Positions 34,042 to 46,804 of a stretch of 64,000 nucleotides of DNA are shown here, piece after piece. The position numbers and the translations under genes are program-made. Below the pieces are notes generated by a model. The model saw nothing but the letters and a program-made list of their open reading frames with translations. It had not been told where the DNA came from and did not search any database. Location: contig WTXD01000036.1 of the NCBI GenBank assembly GCA_022496205.1, positions 186,001-250,000 of the forward strand. The letters are read 5' to 3'. Position 1 is the stretch's first letter; each line of letters starts with the position of its first letter. The DNA comes from Gloeopeniophorella convolvens (taxonomy: Eukaryota > Basidiomycota > Agaricomycetes > Russulales).

Positions 34042-36498
34042 TGCCTTCCTCTTCCAGGTCGCGCCGCGCTCTGCCCGCATTGCGTGAGGTCTGCCCATGC
34101 TTACTTATGTTTCCTATACGATCTCGTCACGACCCCTGTTTCCGCTGTGAGAACGGCCATGATGGGCCCGGCCTCCCGTAAGGCGTGTCCGTTTGGCTTA
34201 TCGCGCACCCTTGTTTCCCCCACATACATCATTCATGTGCGTTCTGTATGAGTAGCTGTACATAAGGACGAGTGGAGCCTCTAGACTCTGCTCGCTGATC
34301 CGCACGTCGATCCTCCGCGCGGTCGACGAAGGAGCCCGGAATGAATGAACTTCGAGATGGACGCAATGTCCGCGCCAAGAGGGCTCTTCTTTGTCTCTGT
34401 GGAAGGCCAACGGCATCGTCGCGCGTGCGTACCGGCAGTGCTACCTGCCGATACGATACGATACGTCTTTTCTTCCTTCTTGCCACGCGCGCTTAGATGC
34501 GGGTGTACCTATAGCCACGATCACCATTGCAATCTGTGAGCTCACAGGCCCGACGCGCGATGATCGATGACCCAAGCCAATTGATATGATTACGCCAGCT
34601 ACTACGAGGTCTAAGTATATCGCCTCGGATCTGCCCCACACGGCTACGAAACATTCCTAGGGCCAACAGTGGGATTTACGGAATCTCGGAGAGGCCGAAC
34701 GGACATACCGGGATTGGCGCCGGCCAAGGGGAGCTGAGTGAGCCTTTGCGTGCTGAGTTGCCGGGCTGGTTCAGATTGGCCCCGCTGCTCGCCGCCGGCG
34801 AGCTTGTGGGCGCACATTCGAGGCCCTTTCCGTCAAAACGCGTCTCGCGGCTCCCCGCGCGCACATCCGCGCGGAGGTCACTCTCCCGGCATGCTGCGCG
34901 CATCGCCGGGGCTCGCCGTCACGAACTTCTGCATCCTATCGCTGCCCGCCGACGATGTTACAACAAGGCGCGTAGATAGAACACTTTCTACGGCCGCGCA
35001 TTCCCTGGCGCACAGACGCCCGCGCGATACAAATATCTCGCGGTGCCAGTGCCTCGCTGAGTACCTGACGTATTCCGGGGCGCACCTCGTGTGCGGATTG
35101 CGCAGACAATGCGTGCGTGCGTTGCCCCAGAAGGCGCGCCATTCGTACACCGTGCCGGGATTCCTGCGTTGACGAGAGCCCATAGAGGACCGCCGAAAGA
35201 AGTGTGCGTGGATAGCCGCCCGCAGCGACGAAGGCACCGCGCATGCCGGAAGTCTATAGTGCTGTTGACAAGGAACCGCCTCGTAGTCGGACTTTGCTTT
35301 CCCCAGTTGGTACCGGACGCTCGCTGGTCGGACCGGTGATGCGCCACCTCTGCAGGCTTTGTGTAGACTCGGTCCAGAGGGCCGCAGTGTACGTTAAATT
35401 GTCCCAAGGGATGATCGGAAGTAGTCGCTGGCAAGCCGACGATATTCCAGCCCGGCCGTCTCAGCGAAGCTCCTCATCTAGATCGAAGATGCAAAACTTA
35501 TACTGAGAGAAGCTGAGGAACGCTCACGGAAGATCTCTTCTCAGACACAGCCCGAAGATACAATCTCGCTGGACGTGCAAGTGCTATACGTCGTTGGAGA
35601 GAAGTGGCGAAATGCGCGCAGGGCTTGGGAGCGTGACTGTCGAGCGAATGGCAGAACCCGAGCGAATCCCAACACACATGAACCATCATCTCGGAGCGGA
35701 ATGCGTCGTCCTGAGGAACAGCGACAAGCGAGATCAAGATCTTATATTTCTCAGCGGGAAGGATAAGCGGGGAAAGTATTACTGCACCAGTTAAACGCCC
35801 TGGGACAGACGTGTTGATGGAAGACGGGCGTTCTGTGTAGACTGCAAGGCGTTATCTTAGGGTGAGCGCGCGAGGATGCCGGAATGTTCATCAATGACAA
35901 GGTGAGAGATGCGTTGCGTGAGACAGGTTGTTCGGACGAGCGGGACGAGATTGTTGAATCATCAAAGCGGCGCGTGTAGGGAGAACACGATGATCGGGGG
36001 CCATGTCCCCGTATTATCTATCTACGTTGTCCGACTCATCGCAGTGCGGTAACGCAGGGGCGGCATTGACGCGCACTCGACGTCAGGGTGTTGAGGAGCA
36101 TCGGTGGCTCGGAGGGAGGACCTGGGGCACCGGTGCGCGGGAGCAGATAGCAATGTGCGGTGCCGGGGGCGTCGGCATGGTAAAGAACTGCGCGAAGGCG
36201 GGACAAAGTGACGAATAAGACGATCTGCAGCCAAGTATAGAGAGGATAAATTGGGATAATAGAGGAGAGATAAAGTTTACCCACAGGGAATCCCGGGGTC
36301 TTCCGGCGCGCCGCCAATCGCCATGCGGACTCTTTCCTTTCCGTCACTCCCAATTTGTCCTTTGGTCGAATAGGCAAACCGCTCTCTGCTTCACCAAAAG
36401 CGCGCTCTTTGTATAAGACCTCGCCTGGATCCTGCTAAAGGTGCGTTATCCCGCTCGTCTCTCCCGCTTGTCGCCTCGTCTCTCACCCGAACCCGACC
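34042..36498. other. 2.4-kb gap with no supported gene
   Basis: Only short frames on both strands, overlapping each other. Composition is ordinary. No tRNA, tandem repeat or inverted repeat found by eye. Confidence 0.45.
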
Positions 36499-37860
36499 AT
36501 GTCGTATCCCAGGCGAACAAGAGCCAAGAGTCACACGCAGCAAGGCACTGGCCCAGATCTTTCCTTCACACCCATCTCTCACGCACGACACAACAGCTCC
36601 TCCTCTGCTGTGCCCGGCCCCTCCACCGCTCCTGTCCTCCGCAAACGCACCTCCTCGTCCACGCTTAATACGTACTCGCGTAAGCGTGCTTCCTCTGCTA
36701 CTGCCGTCTCTTTTCCCGGTCCTTTCCTCTTCACACCCTCCGCGACGCCCGTCGTGCATCCCCGCAACTCCACGTCCAACCTGGGTTCCCCACCGCCTTA
36801 CACGCCCTACCCCCTTACGACCAAGTCTCGCTCGTCTCCCCACCTCGCGCAGACCGTCTCGACCGCAGCGTTCCTGGCGCAATATACCCAGCCACGCACG
36901 CGCCTTGCGCAAGGTGCAGAATCTTCTGATAGCGAGTCAGAAGCAGACCCGCTCGACGAGGAGGACGACAGCATGATCTTCACCGCGAAGCAGCTCGGCC
37001 ACACCGCCGCATTCCGCTCGCGCATCTTCCCCCGACACTCAAAGGGCATTACCACCGCACCTGGGCAACTGGGCGCAGGTGAGACCGAGACCGAGGCCGA
37101 CGAACCGGTGAGGCTGATTCGTTGTGCCTGTTTCCGACCCGAATTTTTACATCCGTCGTCGTAGCCGAGACACTTGCCCACTGCGCGCATCGTCCCAGTC
37201 TCCGGCCCGCTCGTGCCGCCGAATACACTCGAGCAGGTCATTACGCCTCTTCTTTTCGAGGCGTCTCGCATGCTCTCCATCGTGCCCGCGGTATTTGGAG
37301 TGCTCTACAACCTTTTCAATGCGTGGCATGCACCTCTAAATGGCAAGATCAGTCCTATTGATTACGTCGTGTCTGCGTTTTGGGTACGTCATGTTGCTTT
37401 TTTACTCTATCTTCGCCCCCCCCTAATGTTCCATCCTGTTCAGGCGGCATTGACGGGGTATCAGTGCCTGTGTTTGACCACAGGGCTCTTCCAGCGATGG
37501 AAGGTATACTATCCCCCGCTCTCTACCCTTATTCGGTTGCTGGCGTTACAAGCAATCTGCTGGCCTGCAACACACTACAGCCTGATGATCATCGGTCACG
37601 AGCAGCGCCCCGTGGTCTGCTGGGCGGCGATCGGGAGCTTCACATCATGTTCGCGGGCCATCCAACTGTGGGTGACTAGCAACCTCTGGTGGGAAGCCGG
37701 CTCCGGCAGTGAGGGCTGGCGTCTCAAAATCGGCGGGCGCTGGGGCGGGCGGCGCTGGGACTGGAACGAGGTGTTGATCAAGTGCGGCGTCCCGATGGGC
37801 GTATGCTACTTTGTTATGGCCTGGGCCGAGGCACTCCGTCGCGAGTTGGGCGGGTGCTAG
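36499..37860 (+). CDS. EOS1: EOS1-like N-glycosylation-associated membrane protein
   Basis: Exons 36499-37107, 37165-37383 and 37444-37860; introns 57 and 60 bp, GT-AG, in phase 0. About 415 residues. The first half is Ser/Pro-rich, basic and disordered with an acidic patch (SDSESEADPLDEEDDS). The second half has four hydrophobic segments: around MLSIVPAVFGVLYNLFNAW, LTGYQCLCLTTGLF, LIRLLALQAICWPATHYSLM and a last one at VPMGVCYFVMAW. The block RPVVCWAAIGSFTSCSRAIQ and LWVTSNLWW is what I recognise as the Eos1 family, an endoplasmic-reticulum protein linked to N-glycosylation and oxidative-stress tolerance in yeast. Identification rests on that C-terminal block only. Confidence 0.7.
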
Positions 37861-40800
37861 GCTGTCTCCACCCCCGTTCCTGCAGCAGATGGCACTTCTA
37901 CGCACAATCGTGCGCGCCACATGCAACGCAGTTTTAGAGGGCACGGAACCTCCCGACTTCTTGCGATGAGGTTTTTCCGGATGGGCGCCAAGCTGATACA
38001 CGCCCTATACATTGCCGGCGTTGCAATACCTCGTCGGACTTGGTGCATCTCCCTCCTTCCCTGAGAGAGGGACCCCATTAGCATTATGATTATTCGGTTT
38101 CCGCACACCCCCGGCGATGTCGTCGTTTCTCTGACGCAGTTGACTGTACTGTACATTACACATACACACATATGCATTACGGATGGTGTGACGATTACAG
38201 TAGATGGCTTTTGTCGCTCCTTGCCTAATTTATTGTTTCCTTCATCTGGCAACTCCACAGTGCGCCCTGAGTGACTTCCATGGAACACTGCTATCAATTC
38301 CTTGCTTCGCATCATCGGGGGCTCGACATATCGTGCTTCGGTTCAGTTCAGGTCCCCGCTGCCACTGGTGCGGCCACGGATGGGTTTTTGACTCTGCAGA
38401 CCTCGCGTGTCTTTGTTTTCCGAAGCTGGAGACTTCAGACTCTGCCCAGGCTCTACGGCATACGCCGCTATCACTCTAATTGCGAGGATCTCGTCCATGA
38501 TAGCCATGGGCTGGTCTCCTCAATCAGGCCTTGGTAACGGAAGGCCGTGGGCGTAGACTCGACGCGGCCCTTCTTTCAGACATTTCGACCTTGGGGCATG
38601 GGAGCGCGGCGGTGATGGTATACTTATTGATAGCCCACCGCCCTGTGCACTCCAGTTCCCGACCCGCGTCCCAATTCCCACTATGTCGCGCCCGTTTCCA
38701 ATTTCTCCTTCAATTCATTTACACCGCGCCGCCCTGTTCTTTTGACTAATGCCTGCCAGTTTGAGCTCTGCAAACGCGCGGGAAGGCAACAGCAGCGCTT
38801 CGCGCCTTCTCGCCATCTTTCCAGATTTCCTATCTCTGCCCACTGGCCAGAACCGCCAAACGTGCGCCGTCAGGCGTCCGCGACCGCGCGCGACAGGCGT
38901 CAGCATCACGGTCTTCTACTTCTTCGCGCTTGGAGGTATGTGTCTAGATAGATGATAACGCCTTGGATAACGCCACCGCCGTGCGAACCGCGCCGCGCGC
39001 CTCGCAGGGCGCGCGCCGGGATGGCGCAAAGTCGCCTGCAGCTTCCTACCAGCCGGGCACCGCGCATTAATCATGGAGGTGTTAGTAGTAAGTACGCGCA
39101 CTGGCGGCCCTGCGCGTGCGCTCTTCGGGCCTGGGTGCCTGGGCGGCGCGGGCGCCAGTGCGGCGAGCCTCCGGCCGGCGACGCCGACGCGCTCGCTCCC
39201 GGTTCGCAGGGTGAGCGAGCCCGCTTCCTCATGGAGATGCTAGCCCCGCGCGAGCAAAGCGTGCGTGCGCCGCTGGGCAGCGCGAACCGCGGCGCTCGAT
39301 GCCCTTCCCCGCGCCGCCCTGGCTCGGAATGCCGGCCCCGGCTCCCGCACGCGTACCCGTGCGGACTCGCGGTGCCCCGTAGTGCATCATCATCGACATC
39401 AGCAGCATCTCCATCATCACTGCGACCACTGCCGCCGGGGGTGCATATCCAGCACTCCACCTCCGCCCTTCATTTCACCTCGTCTTCTTGCGCAACTCCG
39501 TCGTGCTTCCTGGTGCTTCGCGCAGATCTGCCAGTAGCGCGCGCGCGGCATATAGTTGGTGTGCGCATGCTGCGCGATGCCGTGCTGTGGCGCAGGGCGC
39601 AGGGGGGTCTGGCACGCCAAGCATGTCGAGCTCGAGCTCGAGCCTGGCCTGGCTGCGCTCGCGCTCACGCTCACGGCATGCGTGGGGGGACCTCGCAACC
39701 CCTTGCGCCGCGCGCTTCGCGGACGGGGCGGGCGCGGAACCCGGGTGGCGGTCACGCGCCCGGAGCGCCCGTGCGCGGCGAAGGGACTCCGGGCCTGCAT
39801 TGAACTAGCCAGCGTGAGTGCGCTCGCTGCGGCGCCTCCCCGCGCGCCCAGGCCCCCACTCGAAACCCGCCATCGCGGCTTCCAGGAAGGGCCGCTTGGC
39901 GCGGATCTGCCGGCGCCAGTGATGACGGGGCTGGTGGTGATGGCGGCGATGATGCAAGCCAGGGCCTGCGCTGGTTGACGCGGTTGCCTCTCCTGGACGT
40001 GGCGCGCGGTGTCTCTTCCAAGGCGCGATGCTAGACTCGGCGCAGGCACTCCAGCGGGGGGCCCATTTGCGAGTCTGCGATCTGCGCGCAGCCCACACGC
40101 ATCTGCCGAGTGACAGCGGTGCAAACTCCGAGCATATGTTTGTTTATCGAACGTGCATGCTACTTGCTGGATGTGTGCATTGTAAGTTCGAGGGTGCCCC
40201 GTGTTGTGCACAAGGGCAGAATACGAAGCCTGTATTCGTCTGACCTTCTCCCAGGACCCGCGCAGGTGACTAGGAGATTCGCAGCCCCGGATGACATGTC
40301 CCGCATCTGCATTATGAGGTCAGCCTTGTGTTCTATCAAGTCTATTACAGCAGATAGTTGACTCTTGTAATAGGCGTGGGACTTGACGACGTCTGTCGCA
40401 ATCTAGGAAGGCATGTTACCTTCAAGCCGCATTGTCCATGCATACTATCGAGGCTGATGTCTAATTAAGCTGGGCCTGATGGCGTTGTGGGGCACGGCTC
40501 GGACTACTGGCCGTGCCATTGCTGCGTTATTCCATCGGGACGTGCTTGTTAGAGCTCTGAGAGGCACCAGCGTTGCGTGCGTCAGCCCTCATCAGATCCG
40601 TATCTCAGTGCCGTACGCATCACATTCTCCGGCGCTTGCGCTCCTTCTTCACCACCCTGAGCAGTGATAGAAAGGTACGTCGACATGACACCGGCGTGAC
40701 CCTCGCATCTCATTTCCTGTACTGGACTGCTGTACAGTAGCCCTATGACGAGCACAGTTGCGACTCACGTAACGCCCTCGTCGTCGCAAGATCTGCGTGC

Positions 40801-42047
40801 GTCGCGTCCACCTGCGCCGCACGGGCACAAATGCTGGGAAGAAGATCTCTCGCGCTCCCGTCTTAGGATCTATGTTCCCAGGCCCATCGGTGCCAGTCGT
40901 ATTTTCCTCGCCGCGCGCAGAGGCCCGATGACAGCGAAGGCCTCGTATCGGCCCACGCTGCCGAGGGACCACCCTTCTTCGGATTCGCAGCGGACGTGCC
41001 TGCGCCGGGCCCGCGCTTCGAAACCCATCCAACTAGCTAATCTTGAGCTCTATAGCGCGGCAGTGCGTCCCGGGTGCGGGAGAACATCGCGCGCGACCGT
41101 CGCGCCGTGCGATTTGCGCGGGCCCCGCACTGCTGCGAGGCACCTGACCCACAGGGTCGAAGGTATGAGAGCTAAAAGAGCTGATGCGCACCCTCTTCGA
41201 GGGTTCTGGCAGGCGCCAGGGTACGCTCATTGGTCCGCAGCTCCTTCTTAATAATGAGAGCTAGGGAAGCGCCCGGCTTCGTTCCGGTCCTGCCTAACTC
41301 GTGTCACTTAACGTTAGCCCTGTCATACTTACAGCAGTCTTGGCTTATCGAATTGTATGTCATCTCCGGGCTGCGCACATCGCCGTACCATTTAGAGTGC
41401 GTGCTGTCCTAGTTCAAGCGTCATAGGGTGACCTAGAACCGTTCGCTGAAGTCTGGCGCTCTATTTGCAGTCCAGTAGCAACGTTTGTCATTCGCGAGTA
41501 CACGAGGTGGCGTCAAAGGAACGCCGGAGTATCGTGGGTCACGGGGTTGATCGCGCCTCCCAGATGGCGTTGGAGAAGCTCTGGTGGTCACTGCAATAGT
41601 CTCGGGCAGATATATAGCTGCCGGCGTCAAAGCTGTCTTTTAACTAGTACTAGATGTTAGCCGACTTCCGCAATGTCCTATCTCTCAGCCAGAGGGTTCG
41701 TTTAGCAGACAGCGGGAGTCTAGCGCTCAACGGAGATGGATCCTTCTTGTAGAACGCGTTGATGATTGAACGTTGAAACGTTGATCCCCGGAGGTGGAAT
41801 CGATATTCCCTGGGTCTTAATTCCTCCACGTCGTGATCCTGGCAATACCTTTGATTGGACGACGTGAGTCCGATAGAACCATGCACAGCAACGACCCCAA
41901 GTAGCACGAGTGTATTTGTCCGAGTTAGGGAGTCAGTTACGTGACAGCATTTTCATTACAACAAATTCAGACAGGGTAGCGATACAATCATAACAGAGAC
42001 ACGGTAGTAGGTAAATATTTGAATACAAGACATCCATCATCCGTTAT
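37861..42047. other. 4.2-kb gene-poor stretch with a GC-rich core
   Basis: No gene supported. About 38,960-40,020 is markedly GC-rich and gives long open frames on both strands at once (for example 38,952-39,803 and 39,417-40,211), which is what GC-rich sequence does by chance. The flanks are of normal composition. Confidence 0.5.
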
Positions 42048-45000
42048 CTAGTAAGGCGGTCGATTCACGATGGATTCTGAAGACGACAGAGACGAGAGCT
42101 TAAGTGCCCGGGGTCGCGCTCCTGCTGGTTGTTTGCTATTTGACGTCCTAGTAGCCATGGACGTGCTCGGAGAAACGCTGATAAGAGTGGTGGCATCGCC
42201 CCGCTGCATCTCTCGCAGGACTTGTTGGAATCGCAGAGCCCACCATCCGCGAGCCTCTCGCTCCTGCTGGGCCGAGTCAGCGCGCGTCTCTCCCAGTTGC
42301 ACTGAAGGACTCTTTGGGAAAGGAAGCCCGCTTGAGAGGATCGCAGAAATAGAGGTTTGGAGGTTATCATCCCATGCGGCGCTTGGGGTGGGCGCAAACA
42401 GCCTGCCGGATTGCGTGGGAAACGACAGGGCCCGCAAGGTATACTCGGCGCACTCCCGGAAGGCGGAGATCCAGCCCTGACACAGTTGTGTTCTCGCAGT
42501 GAAGTCCAGTGGCGCTCCCGAAGAAGATGCGGTGGGCACAGAAAGAGTCAGAGTGATGACTTGTCCACTGTCGGGGATCTCTCCTGTCGCCACGTGTTCC
42601 GGGTCAATCAGCGGGAGTAGGTCCAAGATGATCTGACCAGTGTCTTCTGTAGCCTTCAGGATGCGCGACATCCCCATACCTTCGAGCAGGCACCATGAAT
42701 CCGCCTGGTCTGCCGAGCCATGACGGTTTCCGGACCCTCGGATCGGCGACGCCAGTAAAACGACGTCATTGAAAACAAGAGTATAGAGCACCTGCTTGGA
42801 GCCGTCACTTGATCGTAGACTTGAGCGTACGCTCCTTGGCGCGGTGAACTTGTCTTCCCATATGCTAGGATGAGAGGAGTCTACTGTGTATGGCGTAGGT
42901 GGCAAGTCGTCTGTTAGACGGGACTCCATAGAGAAGGCAGATGACGAGGTCGACTTGGTCGAGTCTGAGCGTACAGCTCCAGAGCGAATCGCGTCGATGA
43001 GCCTCGATTGTCTCACACCGCTAGATGGACCAGCGTAGTGATGTTGGGTACGATCGTGGTCGTAGAATCCGTGGCCACTTGTAGTTGTGCGTGATCTTGC
43101 AGGAGGGTGTTCGCGCATCAGTCTTCCCCTCGCTAGCAGACGACGCGTCCGATGAGCAAGTTGCAGTGACTGTGGCAAGCCCTGGATGCGGCTTAGCCGA
43201 TCTTTGACCAACTCGTATTCTTCTTCTTGGAGTTTGACCTCGCGCATGACGCGGATCATCGTTTCAGTGCAATGGAGGAGCGAGAAGGTGGACAAGTGAT
43301 CAGGGTGACCACGAGGAGTTGCATCTAACAACCGCTGCATCACGGCATGAGCACCCGAGACGACCAGAAACCCAAAAGTGGCTGGTGCGTACCTTGAAGT
43401 GAATGGGGTAGTCAACGAGTCTGTTGACAGGTTCCACCAGGAACGAGTCTATATTCCAACCATTACATTCCTCTTGCTCCTGCTGGAGCTTGATGAAATC
43501 GCCAAAGTCGCCATTGGCCTCTCCGACGAGCCGTTTGATCAGGAGGGCGGTGCTCTCCAATCGGACGACATAGGGCTGGTGGACCTCAAGGCGTGGGACA
43601 AAACTGCGCACTCCTCCCGCAATGCGCATCACGATGGGATATTGCTCTGAGATCGTGGCCCGTAAAGTCGACGATATCTGAGAATGAATGTTGATAATGT
43701 CTTCCAGCCAGTCAAATAACCGCGCCACCTCCGGAGGGACGCCGGCGAGCCACGTTACGCTGTCTTTCATACGAAGCGGTTGGATGAAGAGGCGCACGAA
43801 CGATTGTAGCCGTCTCACGAAAGCCTGTTCGGACTCGGAGAGATCCCAGATGATTTGCTGTCTCTCCATCTCTACCTCGCCGTAGCGATCCATCAATGAA
43901 TGGAAAGCTGACAGAGGTAGAGTAGAGAGCCACGTCCGCCGCTCGGCATTCTGGGCACGGGAACCATGTTGGCTACGTTGCGGTCGTGGGGGTGGGTTCG
44001 CTTCCTCGTGCGGCGAAGCTACGGCAGGGACCTCGGGTACATTGGCTTTCCGCTGGCTTTCCAGAGCTTTCTTGTCCCTGGACGGACCACCTTCCTTTGA
44101 ACTGTCCGTGGGGAGACTTCGTCTTCTTGTTTGCCTTTGTGGTGGAGTAGGTGAGGCTCTGGCTGAAGCGGGCTGACGTCCTACACTAAGCTGTTCAAAT
44201 ATTGCTTCTGCGCCTGCGCTGATATCTTGCTCCACGTTGTTCCAACGAAGACTCTCGATCGAGGACGCGCTGTCCGCATGGGGGAGGTAAAAGTCGCGTT
44301 TAGAAGGAGAGGAAGGCCGCGAAGCTTTGCGCTCGCGATTCCGCGCCGCGAGTTTATTTCCGATTGAGCCTTGCGCATCAGATGGTTGGGCTTTGGAAGA
44401 GCGCACAGAGGTGCCTTCGCGACTCGTCCTCCGCGACCGTTCGGAAGTGGGGTTGGGCGAGACCCCTCTACCGGAACTCTCCAGGTGCTCAGAGGAAAGG
44501 CGGGCGGGTGTCGTATGCTCGTTGAAAGGGGTCCTAATGTAGGACTCACGTGTCCACGATCGATGGACGTCGGCTTGGGGTATTTCTGCAGGCGAATAAG
44601 TTCTTCCTTGTGGATTCTGATGGTGCCTCTGCTGTGAGAGCGGGGATACTTCGGGATCGGGGTTGTACCTCACGTCCTCATCGTTGGTGTATTCAGACGG
44701 AGAGTGATCGCCATGATCGCTTGCACGGGCGGGCGCGTTCCTCATCCGGTGCGATGTGCTTGAGGTCTCGTTGCGCATATCAGTGTCTCGCGTGAGGGAG
44801 TTACGCGGGGTTTGCCGCGTATTGATTTGATGCGTGCGCGTGGGCGACAATCTACGGTTTTGCCTGGCTCCAAGATGATGTTCCAGCCCCTCCCCGCCGT
44901 ACGTGCTCCCGATGTCAGCTGAAGGACTGATTGCAAGGCCTCGCTCCCCAAAATACTCATCGTCAGACGAGCTATCGTATCCACGGATTTGTTCAGGCTC

Positions 45001-46686
45001 TAACGAAACGCGGTCCATTTCGTTGACAAGCTCTATCAGTTCTTCTCGCCGTCGCTGACTCCCTTCGTCTGGCATGACACTGTTGGTGTCCCATGGGTTT
45101 GGGAGTTCTCCAGAGCTGCTAGTCTGTCTACCAGGGTCCGGGGGGCGTAACGTTTGTCGATTTTGTATGAGGGAGTGCAGATGAGTGATTGAGGCGCTGG
45201 AAGAGACGGCGAGATGGTCTGCGTCTTCTTCTGGGTCGGAACTATATTCACTCTCGGCGTCGGCATCTGCTGTATCGCGGTTGGCGGGATGGGTGATTCG
45301 GGAGGGTATGTTGCTCATCCGCTCTGGCGAGCCGAAGCCCAGGCCAACTCCGGATTGTCTCCGCGAGTGTCTCCTTCCAGACGCGGATAATGGCCAAATA
45401 GGGTGACCAGAAGGGGCGGAAGGCAGCAAGACTTCATTTTCTCCACTCGAGCTCGAACTTGAGGGAACGATGACAGCGTTCGTGACGAAGAGAGCCCTCC
45501 CACGTTCGCCCTGCAAGTGGAGTTCTGAACCAGAGCTATCGCTGACGACGACTTCTCTGGTGCTGAAAGGCATGCCGCGTGGGGTGCGTCCTTGGGTGGA
45601 GAACGCAGATACAGGAGGCACTCGGGATGTATTCGGTGCATAGGGTGAGCGGAAGGGTATCCTCGAGGTGTGCCCAGGGTCAGTGCGAGAGCGTTCATGC
45701 GAACGGTGATTTGACTGCGTAGAGACCGGGGTCACCTGTAAATCGTCTCAGTCACTAGAATATCTGACTAAGGATATACTTACGTTTTGCACTGGGCTAC
45801 CTCCAGGGTCGAACGGAGCGGCATCAACGGGTGGGGGGATCCGAGGCGTCTTTCGGCCAATCATACTCCTGACAGACCTGAGAGATCTCGAAGGGGATGA
45901 CTTCGTAGGCGAACCGTAAATTCCCTGTTCGGGTACTGGCATCGGTGATGTTATGGCAGGGCTCTTGAGAGCGGGCTTCAAAGATATCTTCCCTCTGGTC
46001 TTGGTGACGGGGGTCGGGATGCGGCTGCCCTCTGACATATTTGCCAGCCTTGGAGTAGAAGGTGACGGAATTGCGCCTGCTTTCGGAGTCGCTGTCAGTT
46101 GGCGCTGGCGGCCTGGAGACACAGAGGCGTGGGGAAGTAGGGAGGGTGACGCGCGAGCGAGGGGTGCACCAGGTTGTAGGTGTGCAGAGAAGCTGATTGG
46201 TGGGGGTGGGCTTAGACTAGTCGGTGAGTTCGTCATTTTGTCAACAGTATCGCGCAAAGATGGGACCAGCTGTGCCTCGACCAGCGGTAGGTCGGTCAAT
46301 TGTCCCTGACTTCGGCGCCTCAAAGATGATTTGCTGGTTGACCCGCTACTTTTAGAGAGACGTCTATTGAGAAATGACATCCGAGAGACCAGAGTAGGTT
46401 CAGCTGAAGAGGATGAGGATGAAGCCGGAAGTCGTGCTGTCGGCATGGGGGCGGGAAAGAAGGCATCGTCATACTCCACGTCAGCCCTCTGCGTACTGTC
46501 GGATTGATGAACCTGTACCACAGAAGGTCTGTCGTCGTTGGGGGCAGAGTAAGCCAGACCGGCAGCGGCGGCATAGTAAGACGGGGGGTGGAAGCCTTTG
46601 GGAGTGGAGCTTGATTGGAAATATGTTGCAGAGGAGATCCCAGGAGAGCGCGACGAGTTCCTATGCTTCGATCTGGTCAAGGGCAT
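42048..46686 (-). CDS. Rho guanine-nucleotide exchange factor (DH-PH type)
   Basis: Activates Rho-type GTPases by exchanging GDP for GTP, usually at the cell cortex in polarity and hyphal growth. Three exons: 46686-45784, 45735-43393 and 43334-42048, frames continuous; 1,510 residues. Residues 1 to about 850 are Ser/Pro/Arg-rich and disordered. The DH domain starts at WDLSESEQAFVRRLQSFVRL, continues through LFDWLEDIINIHSQISSTLR and ALLIKRLVGEANGDFGDFIK, and ends after LVEPVNRLVDYPIHFK at an intron, followed by the helix ETMIRVMREVKLQEEEYELV. A PH-like region follows (KQVLYTLVFNDVVLLASPI, then WCLLEGMGMSRIL and LDFTARTQLCQGWISAFRE). The extreme C-terminus is Ser-rich. It has a CACGTG palindrome about 110 bp upstream. 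Confidence 0.85.
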
Positions 46687-46792
46687 CTCTGTTCGACCTT
46701 GGCGGGTGGGTGGGTGGTGCGTAGAATAGACCCCAGACTGCGGGGGCTGACCATGTTCGAGAGGACAAATAAAGCAGCAAATAACGCGACGC

Positions 46793-46804
46793 GATCACGT
46801 GATC
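46793..46804. promoter_or_regulatory. 12-bp palindrome with central CACGTG
   Basis: GATCACGTGATC, about 107 bp upstream of the RhoGEF start. Possible bHLH-factor site, by sequence only. Confidence 0.4.

Noticed and set aside
34738..35434. Overlapping frames downstream of Argonaute.
   Set aside because: Mutually overlapping on both strands, no motif, no conserved partner in the window.
38952..40211. Long open frames on both strands in the GC-rich block.
   Set aside because: High GC removes stop codons; frames overlap on opposite strands, are Arg/Ala/Pro-rich and have no motif or splice pattern.
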